Shown: piece by piece, positions 49,567 to 58,169 of the stretch | How the letters are laid out: the number at the start of each line of letters is the position of its first letter | How positions within the stretch are numbered: position 1 is the first letter of the stretch | Assembly: GCA_910575255.1 (NCBI GenBank) | Contig: CAJTEM010000016.1 | Location: 1 to 64,000, forward strand | Length of the DNA stretch: 64,000 nt | DNA from: Lachnospiraceae bacterium | Lineage (GTDB): Bacteria > Bacillota > Clostridia > Lachnospirales > Lachnospiraceae | Direction: 5' to 3' | The notes under the pieces: generated by a model | Seen by the model: the letters and a program-made list of their open reading frames with translations, nothing else | Told to the model about the DNA's origin: nothing | Databases searched by the model: none | Made by a program: the position numbers and the translations under genes

Positions 49567-50024
49567 ATATCCACCCCACAATACGGACAAAATATCTTTG
49601 CCGCTCCAGCACAATAAAGCACCTTAACTCTGCGACCACAACATGAACAAATAAACTCTGTTTCCGTGGTATCCTTATCCTTCAATTCTTTTGTTGCAAC
49701 CTTTTTCAATGGCTTAAAATCCATTTTTATCAAGCCCTTTGAGCGATTAACCGACCTCTGCATTTTCTTGAATGACTTATTTAATTCCTCCACCATATGG
49801 TTATAAGCTATCGCTTGTGCCTGCTCAATTACATCTGATGACAGAAATTCATTTTTCTCTTTTGCCAAACCGCAGTATGGGCAAAACAGTTCTTCAAAAG
49901 GTTCATCGTCATTCTGATATTCTCCAGCTTGCAGCTTAAATTCCGAGTCACAATAGGGACATTCAAAGGTTACATATCCTTCGCTATCTCCCTGAATAGT
50001 TATTGTGAAATTTTCTGTTGACAT
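49563..50024 (-). CDS. Zinc-ribbon protein, 153 aa
   Basis: Three CxxC-containing pairs: F-E-C-P-Y-C-D and L-F-C-P-Y-C-G in the first 55 residues, then F-I-C-S-C-C-G-R-R and I-F-C-P-Y-C-G near the end, so two zinc ribbons flank a central helical segment (about 65-115). It binds zinc and probably nucleic acid or protein; no known name. Overlaps the 279-aa gene by four bases (ATGA), so the two are made together. Lies downstream of the restriction-modification genes, same strand, 85 bases after the methyltransferase. Confidence 0.65.
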   Translation of the reverse strand: MSTENFTITIQGDSEGYVTFECPYCDSEFKLQAGEYQNDDEPFEELFCPYCGLAKEKNEFLSSDVIEQAQAIAYNHMVEELNKSFKKMQRSVNRSKGLIKMDFKPLKKVATKELKDKDTTETEFICSCCGRRVKVLYCAGAAKIFCPYCGVDI

Positions 50025-50108
50025 ATCATATCCCGTCCCGCTCTCAAATTTTAATAATGATAATCTGTGGTTATAGTTATCTATCCAAGCTCTGATACGA
50101 ACATCGAA

Positions 50109-50858
50109 TCAAGTCACAATTCTATTAACGCCCATTCTTTTTTCAATCATTTGAATATAGTCTTCGTTCATATCACAGACAATACTTTTCATTCCATGCT
50201 TCTTGGCACAAGCTGCAGTTGTTCCCGAGCCTGCCATAGGATCAAAAACAATATCTCCTTTTTGATTGGCCATCAAAAGAAGTTTATCGAATACAGCTTC
50301 AGGCTTTTGAGAAGGATGACCAGTTCGTTCTTTTTTACCAACAAACCCGATAATAAGAGGTGCTTCAATTACGCTTGGTGGTCCAGGCACAAAACGCATT
50401 TTTCCAGATTCAAATTTTTCTTTCTGCTCATCGTTCAAGAAATGTTCAGGATGCAATTTATGGCCTTTACGCATGAACTGTAAACAGGCATTTTGACTTG
50501 ATCTCCATCCTCTAATAACTGATGGGCAGTTCTTGTAATACCATGTCAACCATGCAGCCATGTAAAACCCGCTTGGTGCATATCTAACATAAGGACCAAT
50601 GATTTCAGGGAACCCCCACAAATACATTAAATCGCTTATTTCACCAGTTTGGTTTAATAATCTTGTGATAAAGTCGTCATATTCACTCGTAGGCAATTCT
50701 CCACCAAATCCTTTATTGTACCAGGGGTCAAGCATAGTACAATTGACACATATATCAGCTTCTTTTAATATTGCAATAGATTCAAACACATCCATAGGCG
50801 GAAGAATAGCAACTCCATCAGTATCAAGGGCATGTTTGATTTTTTCAGATATAGTCAT
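50109..50858 (-). CDS. DNA methyltransferase (N6-adenine/N4-cytosine, beta class)
   Basis: 249 aa. Catalytic D-P-W-Y (DPPY variant) at about 43-46 comes before the SAM motif F-D-P-M-A-G-S-G-T-T (about 210), the beta order. H-P-S-Q-K-P sits between, as in the family. It protects the host from the neighbouring endonuclease. Recognition site unknown. Start ATG 50858 follows the endonuclease end by 10 bases. Confidence 0.9.
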   Translation of the reverse strand: MTISEKIKHALDTDGVAILPPMDVFESIAILKEADICVNCTMLDPWYNKGFGGELPTSEYDDFITRLLNQTGEISDLMYLWGFPEIIGPYVRYAPSGFYMAAWLTWYYKNCPSVIRGWRSSQNACLQFMRKGHKLHPEHFLNDEQKEKFESGKMRFVPGPPSVIEAPLIIGFVGKKERTGHPSQKPEAVFDKLLLMANQKGDIVFDPMAGSGTTAACAKKHGMKSIVCDMNEDYIQMIEKRMGVNRIVT

Positions 50859-50868
50859 AATGCCCCTC

Positions 50869-52392
50869 CTATTTTGTAATAACAATCCCTTTACTAATTA
50901 ACCACTGAATGTCATCAAAAGCATCTTGGACATTATGCCAAAGTTTACCTAGCCCAGGAAAAACTTCCTGGGCTATTCTAATCGCCTCGTTTTGTGGTAG
51001 CCCCCAAGAGGTTTCAAACCCCGCAACCAAGAGACATCCTGATTCATTTCCGACGGAAATAGGTGCTCCGTAATTTGCAATGATATCCAATAAGCAATAC
51101 TTACGAACAATTTCTACCCGGTCGGAACTAATTGCATACTTGTGTTCATCGTAGGCCACAATATTTTTCTCGCTTACGGAAGCCGAAAATGCTCGGTTGA
51201 TTTCTTTATCAGTATATCCTTCATCTCTTAAAAGCTGATAAATCTCATCCTCTTTTCCAGATGTTCTAATTACAGCATGCTCAATCTCAAGTGGCGTGAG
51301 GAACAAAATTCCTTGCAATGCCCTGCGCAATTTAAGTGGTGCTGTGCGGATTTGAATAAAATCCTTTGTTGTCGGTTTCGCCAACATCTTGCGCAAGTCC
51401 CCATTCAGAGAGGAAAAATAGCCAGCTCCATCAAGATACTCTATAAATACAGCGTCTGGGTATTTCTGCAAAGTCACTTCTCGAGTGCTGTCGGTTTGAT
51501 CTACAACTTTGTGCGATACACTTCCAGAATCTCCAGCATAAAACTGGCTCTGTATAAAGACTTTTGCACCTGATCTTCTTGACTGGAAAGGAACAATAAA
51601 ATCATACTTTCTCTTTTTTAGTTTATTGTCTACAGGCAAATCACCCAAAATTTCACCAACTTCAACATCTTGTGTATTGAAGTCTGTTCCTGCACTTAAA
51701 CCCCATTCAGTCATATACTTTCTTAATATAGTTTCTGGAATATGCCCCTGTGTAGCAGTGATAGATCCTCTAGACTGAAAGATTACTATCGAACTGATAA
51801 GAGCATCTGCGTTTCCCAATTCTTTTTGTGATACATAAGCATTTCCTAAACTCCAGAGCTGCTTTGCGTAATCTTCATCTGATATAATCAAATGAAAATA
51901 GCTTTCGACAAATACAATTCTATAATCATCTTTGCCGGTAAGTTGTACTATTGTTTTGGTAACATCTGTCATAGAAAAAGCTCGGGGAATATCTTTATCT
52001 CTCCATCTTTCTCCACTCAATTTTTGAGGATAAGTACTTATTCCGATTTGATTTCTAAGCATAAGCGGGAACTGGCACTTTAGGTTATTATCAGTTTTTC
52101 CAGTAGCCAACAAAAGAACATTACATATATTATCAAGTATTTCTTTGGCAGCGTCATCATCTTTTCCAGATAAATACCCCAGTACATTTGCTGCCAAGGC
52201 AGATGATGAGCAATGTGAAACATCTGCGAAATTCTCGGTAATATCGGCTATGTAGTCAAATCCTTTTTTCAACTGCTCAAGATTAATTCTGAATTGTGGC
52301 GTATCTCTTATTTCTCCAAGCGAAGGAGTCACCCACATGTCAAACTCAGACATTTTTTCATCTAATGTTGCGTTATAATCATTGATTTTCAT
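50869..52392 (-). CDS. Type II-like restriction endonuclease, 507 aa
   Basis: Placed as the endonuclease by context and a PD-(D/E)xK-like core: K-Y-D-F-I-V-P-F (catalytic Asp) followed by V-F-I-Q-S-Q-F-Y-A-G-D-S-G-S-V-S. The rest (N-terminal helical, C-terminal winged segments) is not assigned. Start ATG 52392 overlaps the controller gene by 14 bases. Co-transcribed with the methyltransferase. Confidence 0.7.
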   Translation of the reverse strand: MKINDYNATLDEKMSEFDMWVTPSLGEIRDTPQFRINLEQLKKGFDYIADITENFADVSHCSSSALAANVLGYLSGKDDDAAKEILDNICNVLLLATGKTDNNLKCQFPLMLRNQIGISTYPQKLSGERWRDKDIPRAFSMTDVTKTIVQLTGKDDYRIVFVESYFHLIISDEDYAKQLWSLGNAYVSQKELGNADALISSIVIFQSRGSITATQGHIPETILRKYMTEWGLSAGTDFNTQDVEVGEILGDLPVDNKLKKRKYDFIVPFQSRRSGAKVFIQSQFYAGDSGSVSHKVVDQTDSTREVTLQKYPDAVFIEYLDGAGYFSSLNGDLRKMLAKPTTKDFIQIRTAPLKLRRALQGILFLTPLEIEHAVIRTSGKEDEIYQLLRDEGYTDKEINRAFSASVSEKNIVAYDEHKYAISSDRVEIVRKYCLLDIIANYGAPISVGNESGCLLVAGFETSWGLPQNEAIRIAQEVFPGLGKLWHNVQDAFDDIQWLISKGIVITK

Positions 52393-52603
52393 GTTGTCCC
52401 TCCTTGTCGACGAACTCCAAAATATCATCCACTCCGCATTGTAGAGCCTTACAGATTTTTTCTATACTTTCTATTGAAATATACTCATCACGCTTAAGGC
52501 GAGTAATAATATTGGCACTAACCCCAGCCATATCCTTTAGCTGAATGTTGGTTATTTTTCTATCGATCATCATATGAAAAAGTTTATCATAGTTAATAGC
52601 CAT
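52379..52603 (-). CDS. XRE controller protein of the restriction-modification unit
   Basis: 74 aa, single HTH_3 of C-protein size: I-T-N-I-Q-L-K-D-M-A-G-V-S-A-N-I-I-T-R-L-K-R-D. Starts ATG 52603. First gene of the restriction operon, coupled to the endonuclease; such C proteins delay endonuclease expression until methylation is complete. Confidence 0.85.
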   Translation of the reverse strand: MAINYDKLFHMMIDRKITNIQLKDMAGVSANIITRLKRDEYISIESIEKICKALQCGVDDILEFVDKEGQHENQ

Positions 52604-52741
52604 ACCACACCTCCTGAAAGAGCTATATAGCAACAAGCATGTTCATTTTTATTTATAATATCACAAAATCGTGATTTTTTCAAGTCCCATGTAAGAATTG
52701 CCCGACACTCATATAGATGCGTCGAGCAATTTTTTAGATGC

Positions 52742-53119
52742 TTAGACATAAATCAGCTCAGCATTCACAACCTCTATCACCCTGCTTCGGATATTATTCA
52801 TCAATCCGATCCATTTCATCTGGTTTTCCGCTTTTAACTGTTCCGTCACGCCCTCACGCTCTGCTATCTGTTTTACCAACCGAGAAAACAATTCTTCTGC
52901 TTGTTCGTCAATGTTGGCAAGATAGCTGTTCAGCTTGCCGCTTATGAACAGGGTAGTATAGGTTGCTCTTTTATGCTCTCGTAGATAGCGTTTGTGCCGC
53001 TGTCCCCATACACCGATAGGCTTGTTTTCTTTTTCGGCTGGTAAGGTAAGGCAGGGGATAAAATAATCCCCTTGCCGTACATAAGTGCCGCCCATTTCTT
53101 CAAAAATTGTCTTTGCCAT
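52742..53119 (-). CDS. tnpV: TnpV family transposon protein
   Basis: 125 aa. F-E-E-M-G-G-T-Y, Q-G-D-Y-F-I-P-C-L, I-G-V-W-G-Q-R-H-K-R-Y-L-R-E-H and the closing M-N-N-I-R-S-R-V are TnpV hallmarks from Tn4451-type elements. Function unknown (possibly DNA binding in transfer). Follows the relaxase by nine bases. Confidence 0.85.
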   Translation of the reverse strand: MAKTIFEEMGGTYVRQGDYFIPCLTLPAEKENKPIGVWGQRHKRYLREHKRATYTTLFISGKLNSYLANIDEQAEELFSRLVKQIAEREGVTEQLKAENQMKWIGLMNNIRSRVIEVVNAELIYV

Positions 53120-53128
53120 TGTTTGTTC

Positions 53129-54298
53129 CTACCTTTCGTTTTCTTTATTTCTAAAGCGTGTGCCACGCTGTTTAGACTGCCTTGCTTGCTCCAACAGACT
53201 GTCAATCTGCTTACTACCAAACACCTTTCGCAGCAGCTTATAGTCTTTGGCTTCTTCCCTCAATCGGTTATTATCAGCGGTCAGTTGCTTGTTTTGACTT
53301 TTAATCCGTTCATTGCTACGGTATAGACTGGCGTTTGTCTGATTGAGCCTTTGGTAATCGTCAATCGCTTGAAAGCACCGCACCATAAGTGTTTTAATGA
53401 GAGATTTCAACCGCTTAACTAACGGCTCGACAATCTTGCTCTTATAACTTTTTGCAGTCATAAAGCCTTGCGGTTCGGGTAACTGATATTCGGGGGCATT
53501 CTCCAGTACATTCTGCATTTGCAAAAGCGAAGCTGTACCCTTATCAAAATTTTGAATACGCTTGGAAAGTGTTTCAAACTCGGTCTGCTTGTCTATGATT
53601 TTGCTTTCCAGTTGTTCAATTTCTTCTGCTCGCTCCTGCTTTTTATAGTCCAAAACAGAGAGATGTTTTTCGTGTGTGCCTTTCTGCTCCCACTCAATTC
53701 CGTACCGTTCCATAACGGCGGCAAGCTGTTGTTTTTCGGAAAGTACCCATTGCGACCATTCGGTATCGCCACGGGAGCCGCCCTTAAATCCCTGTGCGGC
53801 AAGTGCCTGTTTGAGCGATACACGGGTGTCCAGTCCACGCTTGCTGCCTGTTGTAAACGGCACAAAATCAATGTGCAGGTGGGGCGTTGCTTCGTCTAAA
53901 TGCAGATGAGCCGAGAACACTCTAAGCTGTGGATTCCTCTCTTGAAAGCCACGATAATACTCATCTAAGACCCGCCTTGCAAGCTGTCCGTTTTCGCTTT
54001 CCGCACTCATATTGTCTTTATCGCCAATCTGCAAAATCAATTCATGAAACGGTTTTTCTTGCTTGGAACTGCGGATTTTTTCATAATAGTTTGCTATCTT
54101 TCGGTCTGCTCTTGTCTGTTTAGCGTTGTATCTTTCGAGTGCTTCATCAAACAATTCGTGATAGACTTTTTTAATACTCTCATTACAGTAATCTATATTG
54201 AGGTAGGAGCGATCAGCGTCAACATTCTCCGCTTTGAATTTACGGCTGTTGTGATTGACCGAGCCTTTCCCGACCATTGCGCTTATCGTTCTCTGCAT
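53129..54298 (-). CDS. MobV-type relaxase (Mob_Pre)
   Basis: 389 aa. Nicks at oriT and leads single-strand transfer. N-H-N-S-R-K (motif I), then H-L-H-L-D-E-A-T-P-H-L-H-I-D-F-V-P (motif III, HxHxDE...PHxH). C-terminal 200 aa is a coiled coil (about 215-370). Start ATG 54298; GGAAGTG upstream. The gene lacks the C-terminal extension of large relaxases, fitting Tn4451 TnpZ-like proteins that use a helper conjugation system. Confidence 0.9.
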   Translation of the reverse strand: MQRTISAMVGKGSVNHNSRKFKAENVDADRSYLNIDYCNESIKKVYHELFDEALERYNAKQTRADRKIANYYEKIRSSKQEKPFHELILQIGDKDNMSAESENGQLARRVLDEYYRGFQERNPQLRVFSAHLHLDEATPHLHIDFVPFTTGSKRGLDTRVSLKQALAAQGFKGGSRGDTEWSQWVLSEKQQLAAVMERYGIEWEQKGTHEKHLSVLDYKKQERAEEIEQLESKIIDKQTEFETLSKRIQNFDKGTASLLQMQNVLENAPEYQLPEPQGFMTAKSYKSKIVEPLVKRLKSLIKTLMVRCFQAIDDYQRLNQTNASLYRSNERIKSQNKQLTADNNRLREEAKDYKLLRKVFGSKQIDSLLEQARQSKQRGTRFRNKENER

Positions 54299-54349
54299 AA
54301 AATCACTTCCTTTCCATTCTTATCTTTTCGCCGCTTGCGGTGAGCCTTT

Positions 54350-54478
54350 GTTACTTTCTGCGAAAGTAACGCAAAAGCACTTATGTCAGCTACGCCAACA
54401 AAAATGCAACCTGCACGCAGGTTTTGCGCTCTCCGAGGGGTAAGGGCTGTCCTTTGAAAAGGACACCCTTACAACCCC
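54350..54478 (-). other. Putative oriT region upstream of the relaxase gene
   Basis: A perfect 9-bp hairpin GTTACTTTC/GAAAGTAAC (54350-54358, 54362-54370), then a second strong one at 54437-54478 (GGGGTAAGGG and GTCC against GGAC and CCCTTACAACCCC, about 14 pairs). Between them ACCTGC-ACGCAGGT forms a small third. Such hairpins before MobV genes are where oriT nicks lie. Exact nick not visible. Confidence 0.55.
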
Positions 54479-54573
54479 GTCTAAACTTCAAACCGTGTCA
54501 ATGTGTGACGATAGTGACAATGTTTTTGACAGCGATACTGCTCTCAAAACATTGACACCTTTGACACCGTTTG

Positions 54574-55722
54574 TCACGCCGCCCCATCGGTTTCTTTCCA
54601 AAGCGAAACCTTTCTGCCATCGTGCGTGCGGCTGTTCTGATAGCGGATACCATAATCACGAAACAGTCTGCTTGCGTTGATACTAAGCCTAAGTGAAAGC
54701 ACATTCGGTTTTATATCCACGCCGAGCCTTTCACAAAGTTCTGAAGCTGTTCCCTCCCATCTGTTACTTTCCGAAAAAAGAGTAGCTGCAATTTTTTCAA
54801 GCATTGGCTCAGGCGGTTCTTTCCACAACTCCGTTTCCGATTTTTCAAAGTTCCACACCAAACGCTCGGTATCTCTCACAAGATGAATTTTCACATCCTG
54901 CTGATCCCTGCCCGCCACATCAAGCGTAGCATTATTGGAAGTTCTCTTTTCCTTGCTGAGGACAAATGCGCCGTCCGCCGCACCCATCAGTCCATTCGTT
55001 CCCGAAATCATATCAAATATATCTTCTGCTTTCTGCTTTCGGGTATGATGAACGATAAGCATTGTAACTTTGTAACTGTCCGCCAACGCTTTGAGCCTTG
55101 CCACAATGTCATAGTCGCTTGCGTAACTGTAATCTGCCCCGCCAGCTTCACGGACACGCTTTAAGGTATCTATGATTATTAAACCTGTGTCGGGATGTTC
55201 CTGCATAAATCCTCTGATTTGTTCTTCTAAACCGCCATTGACCGTTTTACACTCCGTTGCAAAATATAGATTGCCTGTTTCTTCTGCGCCGAACATCTGA
55301 AACAATCGTTTCTGCAAGCGTGGGTAATCATCTTCAAGAGCAAAGTAAAGCACCGTTGCTTTTCGCACCTTATAATCCCACAATGGTATTCCTGTGCTGA
55401 TATGGTAAGCGAGCTGTGCCATCATAAAACTTTTCCCCACTTTCGGAGAGCCTACGAAAAGGTAAGTTCCCCTTTGGAGCAAACCATCAATCAGCGGCGT
55501 CTGTATATCAAATACCGTGTCATACAAAGCTGCCATTGATACTGTCTTGAGATACGAGGGAGATAACTGCCGCAGCATTTCCCTTTGCATTTCTTCAAAA
55601 CTCTTGATATTTTCATCGCAGTCGGATATACTATGGTCAGTACATTTTTGAATTGGCTGTTCCGTATCTGCGCCAACAGATACATTCGGAACAGTCATTT
55701 CTCTTTTATTCTCCATTCCCAT
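54574..55722 (-). CDS. AAA/RecA-fold ATPase (RepA/KaiC-like)
   Basis: 382 aa. Walker A G-S-P-K-V-G-K-S (about 87-94), Walker B L-I-I-I-D-T-L-K (about 170), then I-V-H-H-T-R-K-Q and T-N-G-L-M-G-A-A-D-G-A. C-terminal winged-helix segment from about 310. Related to hexameric RepA/DnaB-type helicases of mobile elements; probably drives island replication or unwinding. Overlaps the RHH gene; coupled. Confidence 0.88.
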   Translation of the reverse strand: MGMENKREMTVPNVSVGADTEQPIQKCTDHSISDCDENIKSFEEMQREMLRQLSPSYLKTVSMAALYDTVFDIQTPLIDGLLQRGTYLFVGSPKVGKSFMMAQLAYHISTGIPLWDYKVRKATVLYFALEDDYPRLQKRLFQMFGAEETGNLYFATECKTVNGGLEEQIRGFMQEHPDTGLIIIDTLKRVREAGGADYSYASDYDIVARLKALADSYKVTMLIVHHTRKQKAEDIFDMISGTNGLMGAADGAFVLSKEKRTSNNATLDVAGRDQQDVKIHLVRDTERLVWNFEKSETELWKEPPEPMLEKIAATLFSESNRWEGTASELCERLGVDIKPNVLSLRLSINASRLFRDYGIRYQNSRTHDGRKVSLWKETDGAA

Positions 55723-56041
55723 CTTCTCCTTTCAGACCGCCGAGGATAATAGTAATCAGTTCAATGACATTCAGAAGTTCATCGTTTATGCCGTTTCCCG
55801 CTTCAATCCTTTGCAATTCCGTAAGAACGGCGGCAAGTTCCTTGTGCAGTGCCTTAAATACTCTCGGATTGCCCTGCACCACCACATCCTGATTCAGACA
55901 GCGGCGGTAACAGTATTCCTGTTTCGGCAATCCCGATAAAGCAACTGCCTTGTTAATGAGTTCATTTTCTTCGGGCGATACCCGAAACCCTACTGTGATA
56001 TTCCTCCAACGGTTTTTGTTATCTCTGTTCTTAGCCGACAT
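55706..56041 (-). CDS. RHH-type mobilisation/accessory protein of island A
   Basis: 111 aa from ATG 56041. R-W-R-N-I-T-V-G-F-R-V-S-P-E-E-N-E-L-I-N-K-A-V-A-L-S-G-L at the front, a ribbon-helix-helix of the MobC type, V-V-Q-G-N-P-R-V-F-K-A-L and a Leu/Ile-rich C-terminus. Paralogue in island B (33924). Start overlaps the integrase stop. Confidence 0.82.
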   Translation of the reverse strand: MSAKNRDNKNRWRNITVGFRVSPEENELINKAVALSGLPKQEYCYRRCLNQDVVVQGNPRVFKALHKELAAVLTELQRIEAGNGINDELLNVIELITIILGGLKGEDGNGE

Positions 56042-57122
56042 TTTCAAAATCCCCTTTCCCTAAATCGTCCAATCTGTTTGCCATTTCCGTCTGTTTAGAC
56101 GGAAACAGGTGTGCGTACTGATAAGTGATGTCAATGCTTTCGTGTCCTACACGGTCTGCAATCGCTACCGCTGAAAAACCCATATCAATCAGCAAACTTA
56201 TATGGCTGTGACGTAAATCGTGAATCCGTATGCGCTTCACGCCTGCGGCTTCCGCCCCTCTGTCCATCTCGTGATGAAGATAACTTTTCGTTACCGTAAA
56301 GATACTGTCTTTCTTTTTCAAGCCATAGAGCATACCGAGATACTCCTGCATTTCCTCACAGAGAAAATGCGGCATTTTAATCGTGCGGTTGCTTTTCTTT
56401 GTTTTCGGTGTGGTAATCACATCTTCGCCGTGTAAACGCTGATAGGATTTGTTAATTGTTACCGTTTCCTTATCAAAGTCGAAATCGGCGGCGGTTAAGG
56501 CTAATAGTTCGCCCTCACGGATTCCGCACCAGTAGAGCATTTCAAAGGCATAAAAGGAAACTGGCTTATCCATCATCTCAAAGGCAAATTTTTTATATTC
56601 CTCTTTCGTCCAAAACAGCATTTCCTTGTGTTCTTCACTCCCCATATTTCCCACCTTTGCGGCAGGATTGGAACGCAATTCATAATAGCGTACAGCGTGA
56701 TTGAAGATAGCCGACAACTGATTGTGCAGCGTTTTCAGATAGGTTTGTGAATACGGTTTTTTCTTTTCGTCACGGTAGGCAAGCATTTCATTCTGCCAAG
56801 TGATAATTTCTTTTGTGGAAATCTCGCTGATTTTCAACTTGCCGAAATAAGGAAGTATCTTCGTGCGAATAATATGCTCCTTTGTCAGCCAAGTGTTTTC
56901 TTTCAGGCGGTTTTTCACATCATTGATATACAGTTCCGTAAAGGCTTCAAAGCTCATATCGAGGTCAGACGAGTTTTGGAGCTGAAACATTCGCTCCCAT
57001 TCCTGTGCCTCTTTCTTTGTGGCGAAACCTCGTTTACATTTCTGCTTGCGTTCGCCTTTCCAATTCACATATCTCGCCATCACATACCAAGTGCCGTTGT
57101 CATCATTTTTGAATACTGGCAT
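56031..57122 (-). CDS. int: Tyrosine integrase of island A (Tn916 type)
   Basis: 363 aa, intact. AP2-like arm domain (1-65: G-T-W-Y-V-M-A-R-Y, K-R-G-F-A-T-K-K-E-A-Q-E-W-E), SAM-like core, catalytic domain with W-C-G-I-R-E-G-E-L (R), T-P-K-T-K-K-S-N-R-T (K), H-D-L-R-H-S-H-I-S (HxxR), V-G-H-E-S-I-D-I-T-Y (GH) and Y-A-H-L-F (Tyr). Acts at the guaA 3' end. Starts at the last base of the xis gene. Confidence 0.93.
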   Translation of the reverse strand: MPVFKNDDNGTWYVMARYVNWKGERKQKCKRGFATKKEAQEWERMFQLQNSSDLDMSFEAFTELYINDVKNRLKENTWLTKEHIIRTKILPYFGKLKISEISTKEIITWQNEMLAYRDEKKKPYSQTYLKTLHNQLSAIFNHAVRYYELRSNPAAKVGNMGSEEHKEMLFWTKEEYKKFAFEMMDKPVSFYAFEMLYWCGIREGELLALTAADFDFDKETVTINKSYQRLHGEDVITTPKTKKSNRTIKMPHFLCEEMQEYLGMLYGLKKKDSIFTVTKSYLHHEMDRGAEAAGVKRIRIHDLRHSHISLLIDMGFSAVAIADRVGHESIDITYQYAHLFPSKQTEMANRLDDLGKGDFENVG

Positions 57123-57310
57123 TATTTATTCCCCTTTCCTGCTCCGTAGAGCCTTTCATAAAAATACTGGCGGTTTACACGCCCCGCAATCGTAATAAAT
57201 CCCTGTGCTTTCAGTTCCTCATTCAGCTTTCTGATGAGCTTATAGGCATAGGGCTTTGATACGCTTAGTTCCTGTGCCACATCATCGGCACGAATAAATT
57301 TGTTTTCCAT
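57122..57310 (-). CDS. xis: Excisionase (Xis), island A
   Basis: 62 aa. I-R-A-D-D-V-A-Q-E-L-S-V-S-K-P-Y-A-Y-K-L-I-R-K-L and F-Y-E-R-L-Y-G. Helix-turn-helix of the excisionase type. One transcript with int from the promoter at 57483-57511. Confidence 0.88.
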   Translation of the reverse strand: MENKFIRADDVAQELSVSKPYAYKLIRKLNEELKAQGFITIAGRVNRQYFYERLYGAGKGNK

Positions 57311-57458
57311 ATCATCAGTCCTTTCATTAGATTTTTAAGCTGCCGTTCTCCCCGAATATCGTTCCTGCCCCCATTTCAGCGGCGTTATCTCGCTCACTCT
57401 TGAACAAATCAAAAGGTCGTGGCGAAGTATCCTACTCGGACGGTTATTTAGTTTTATT

Positions 57459-57511
57459 AAGCATATCCGCTTAGCGTTTTCTATTATACTAAGCAAATAC
57501 GCTTGTGTCAA
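57459..57511 (-). promoter_or_regulatory. xis-int promoter of island A with operators
   Basis: Minus strand TTGACA (57506-57511), 17-base spacer, TATAAT (57483-57488). AAGC-A/T-A-T-A/C-C-GCTT-type dyads at 57459-57473 and 57491-57505, the second filling the spacer. Probably repressed by the XRE protein at 57618. Confidence 0.85.
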
Positions 57512-57554
57512 GAGGTTTTAGAGAAAATATTAAACTTTTTTGTTTCGTTTCCTC

Positions 57555-57584
57555 TTGACAATTCCTAAACATATCTGCTATACT
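57555..57584 (+). promoter_or_regulatory. Promoter of the island A repressor gene
   Basis: TTGACA (57555-57560), 18-base spacer, TATACT (57579-57584). A weaker copy of the operator (AAACATATCTGCTATA, 57567-57582) overlaps its -10, so the repressor may limit its own level. Confidence 0.8.
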
Positions 57585-57617
57585 GATTGCAGTACATAAA
57601 CAAGGAGTGTAAACACT

Positions 57618-58148
57618 ATGGCTATTGGCGAAAGAATACATTTTTTCAGGCTTTTGCGTGGTATGACGCAAAAATATCTTGGCACGGCTGTCGGCTTTCC
57701 CGAACGGAGCGCAGATGTGCGTCTGGCACAGTACGAAACTGGCTCCCGTAAACCAAAAGCAGACTTAACGGCTGCATTGGCGCAGGTGCTTGAGGTTTCC
57801 CCGCAAGCTCTCGATGTTCCCGACATTGACAGCTATATCGGTCTTATGCACACCCTATTTACCCTTGAAGATATTTACGGTCTTACCGTCAGTGAAGCAG
57901 ACGGAGAAATCTGTCTGAAAGTCAACAAGGACAAAGGTAAGGACGCTGCCGAGCTATCAAAAATGCTCTGTGCTTGGAAAGAACAGGCGGACAAGCTATC
58001 TTCCGAGGAAATCAGCAGGGAAGAATACGACAACTGGCGTTATCACTATCCGAAGTTCGATACCACACAAATCTGGGCGAAAGTCCCTTCACAAGAATTA
58101 AGCGACACATTAGTCGAAGCATTCAAAGATAAATTGAAAGATATATAA
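57618..58148 (+). CDS. XRE-family repressor of island A
   Basis: 176 aa. HTH_3 with R-G-M-T-Q-K-Y-L-G-T-A-V-G-F and R-L-A-Q-Y-E-T-G-S-R-K-P-K. C-terminal part acidic and helical. Divergent from xis-int; operators match on both sides. AAGGAG nine bases before ATG. Confidence 0.88.
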   Translation: MAIGERIHFFRLLRGMTQKYLGTAVGFPERSADVRLAQYETGSRKPKADLTAALAQVLEVSPQALDVPDIDSYIGLMHTLFTLEDIYGLTVSEADGEICLKVNKDKGKDAAELSKMLCAWKEQADKLSSEEISREEYDNWRYHYPKFDTTQIWAKVPSQELSDTLVEAFKDKLKDI

Positions 58149-58169
58149 AAACAGCGAGGAACAAATACT

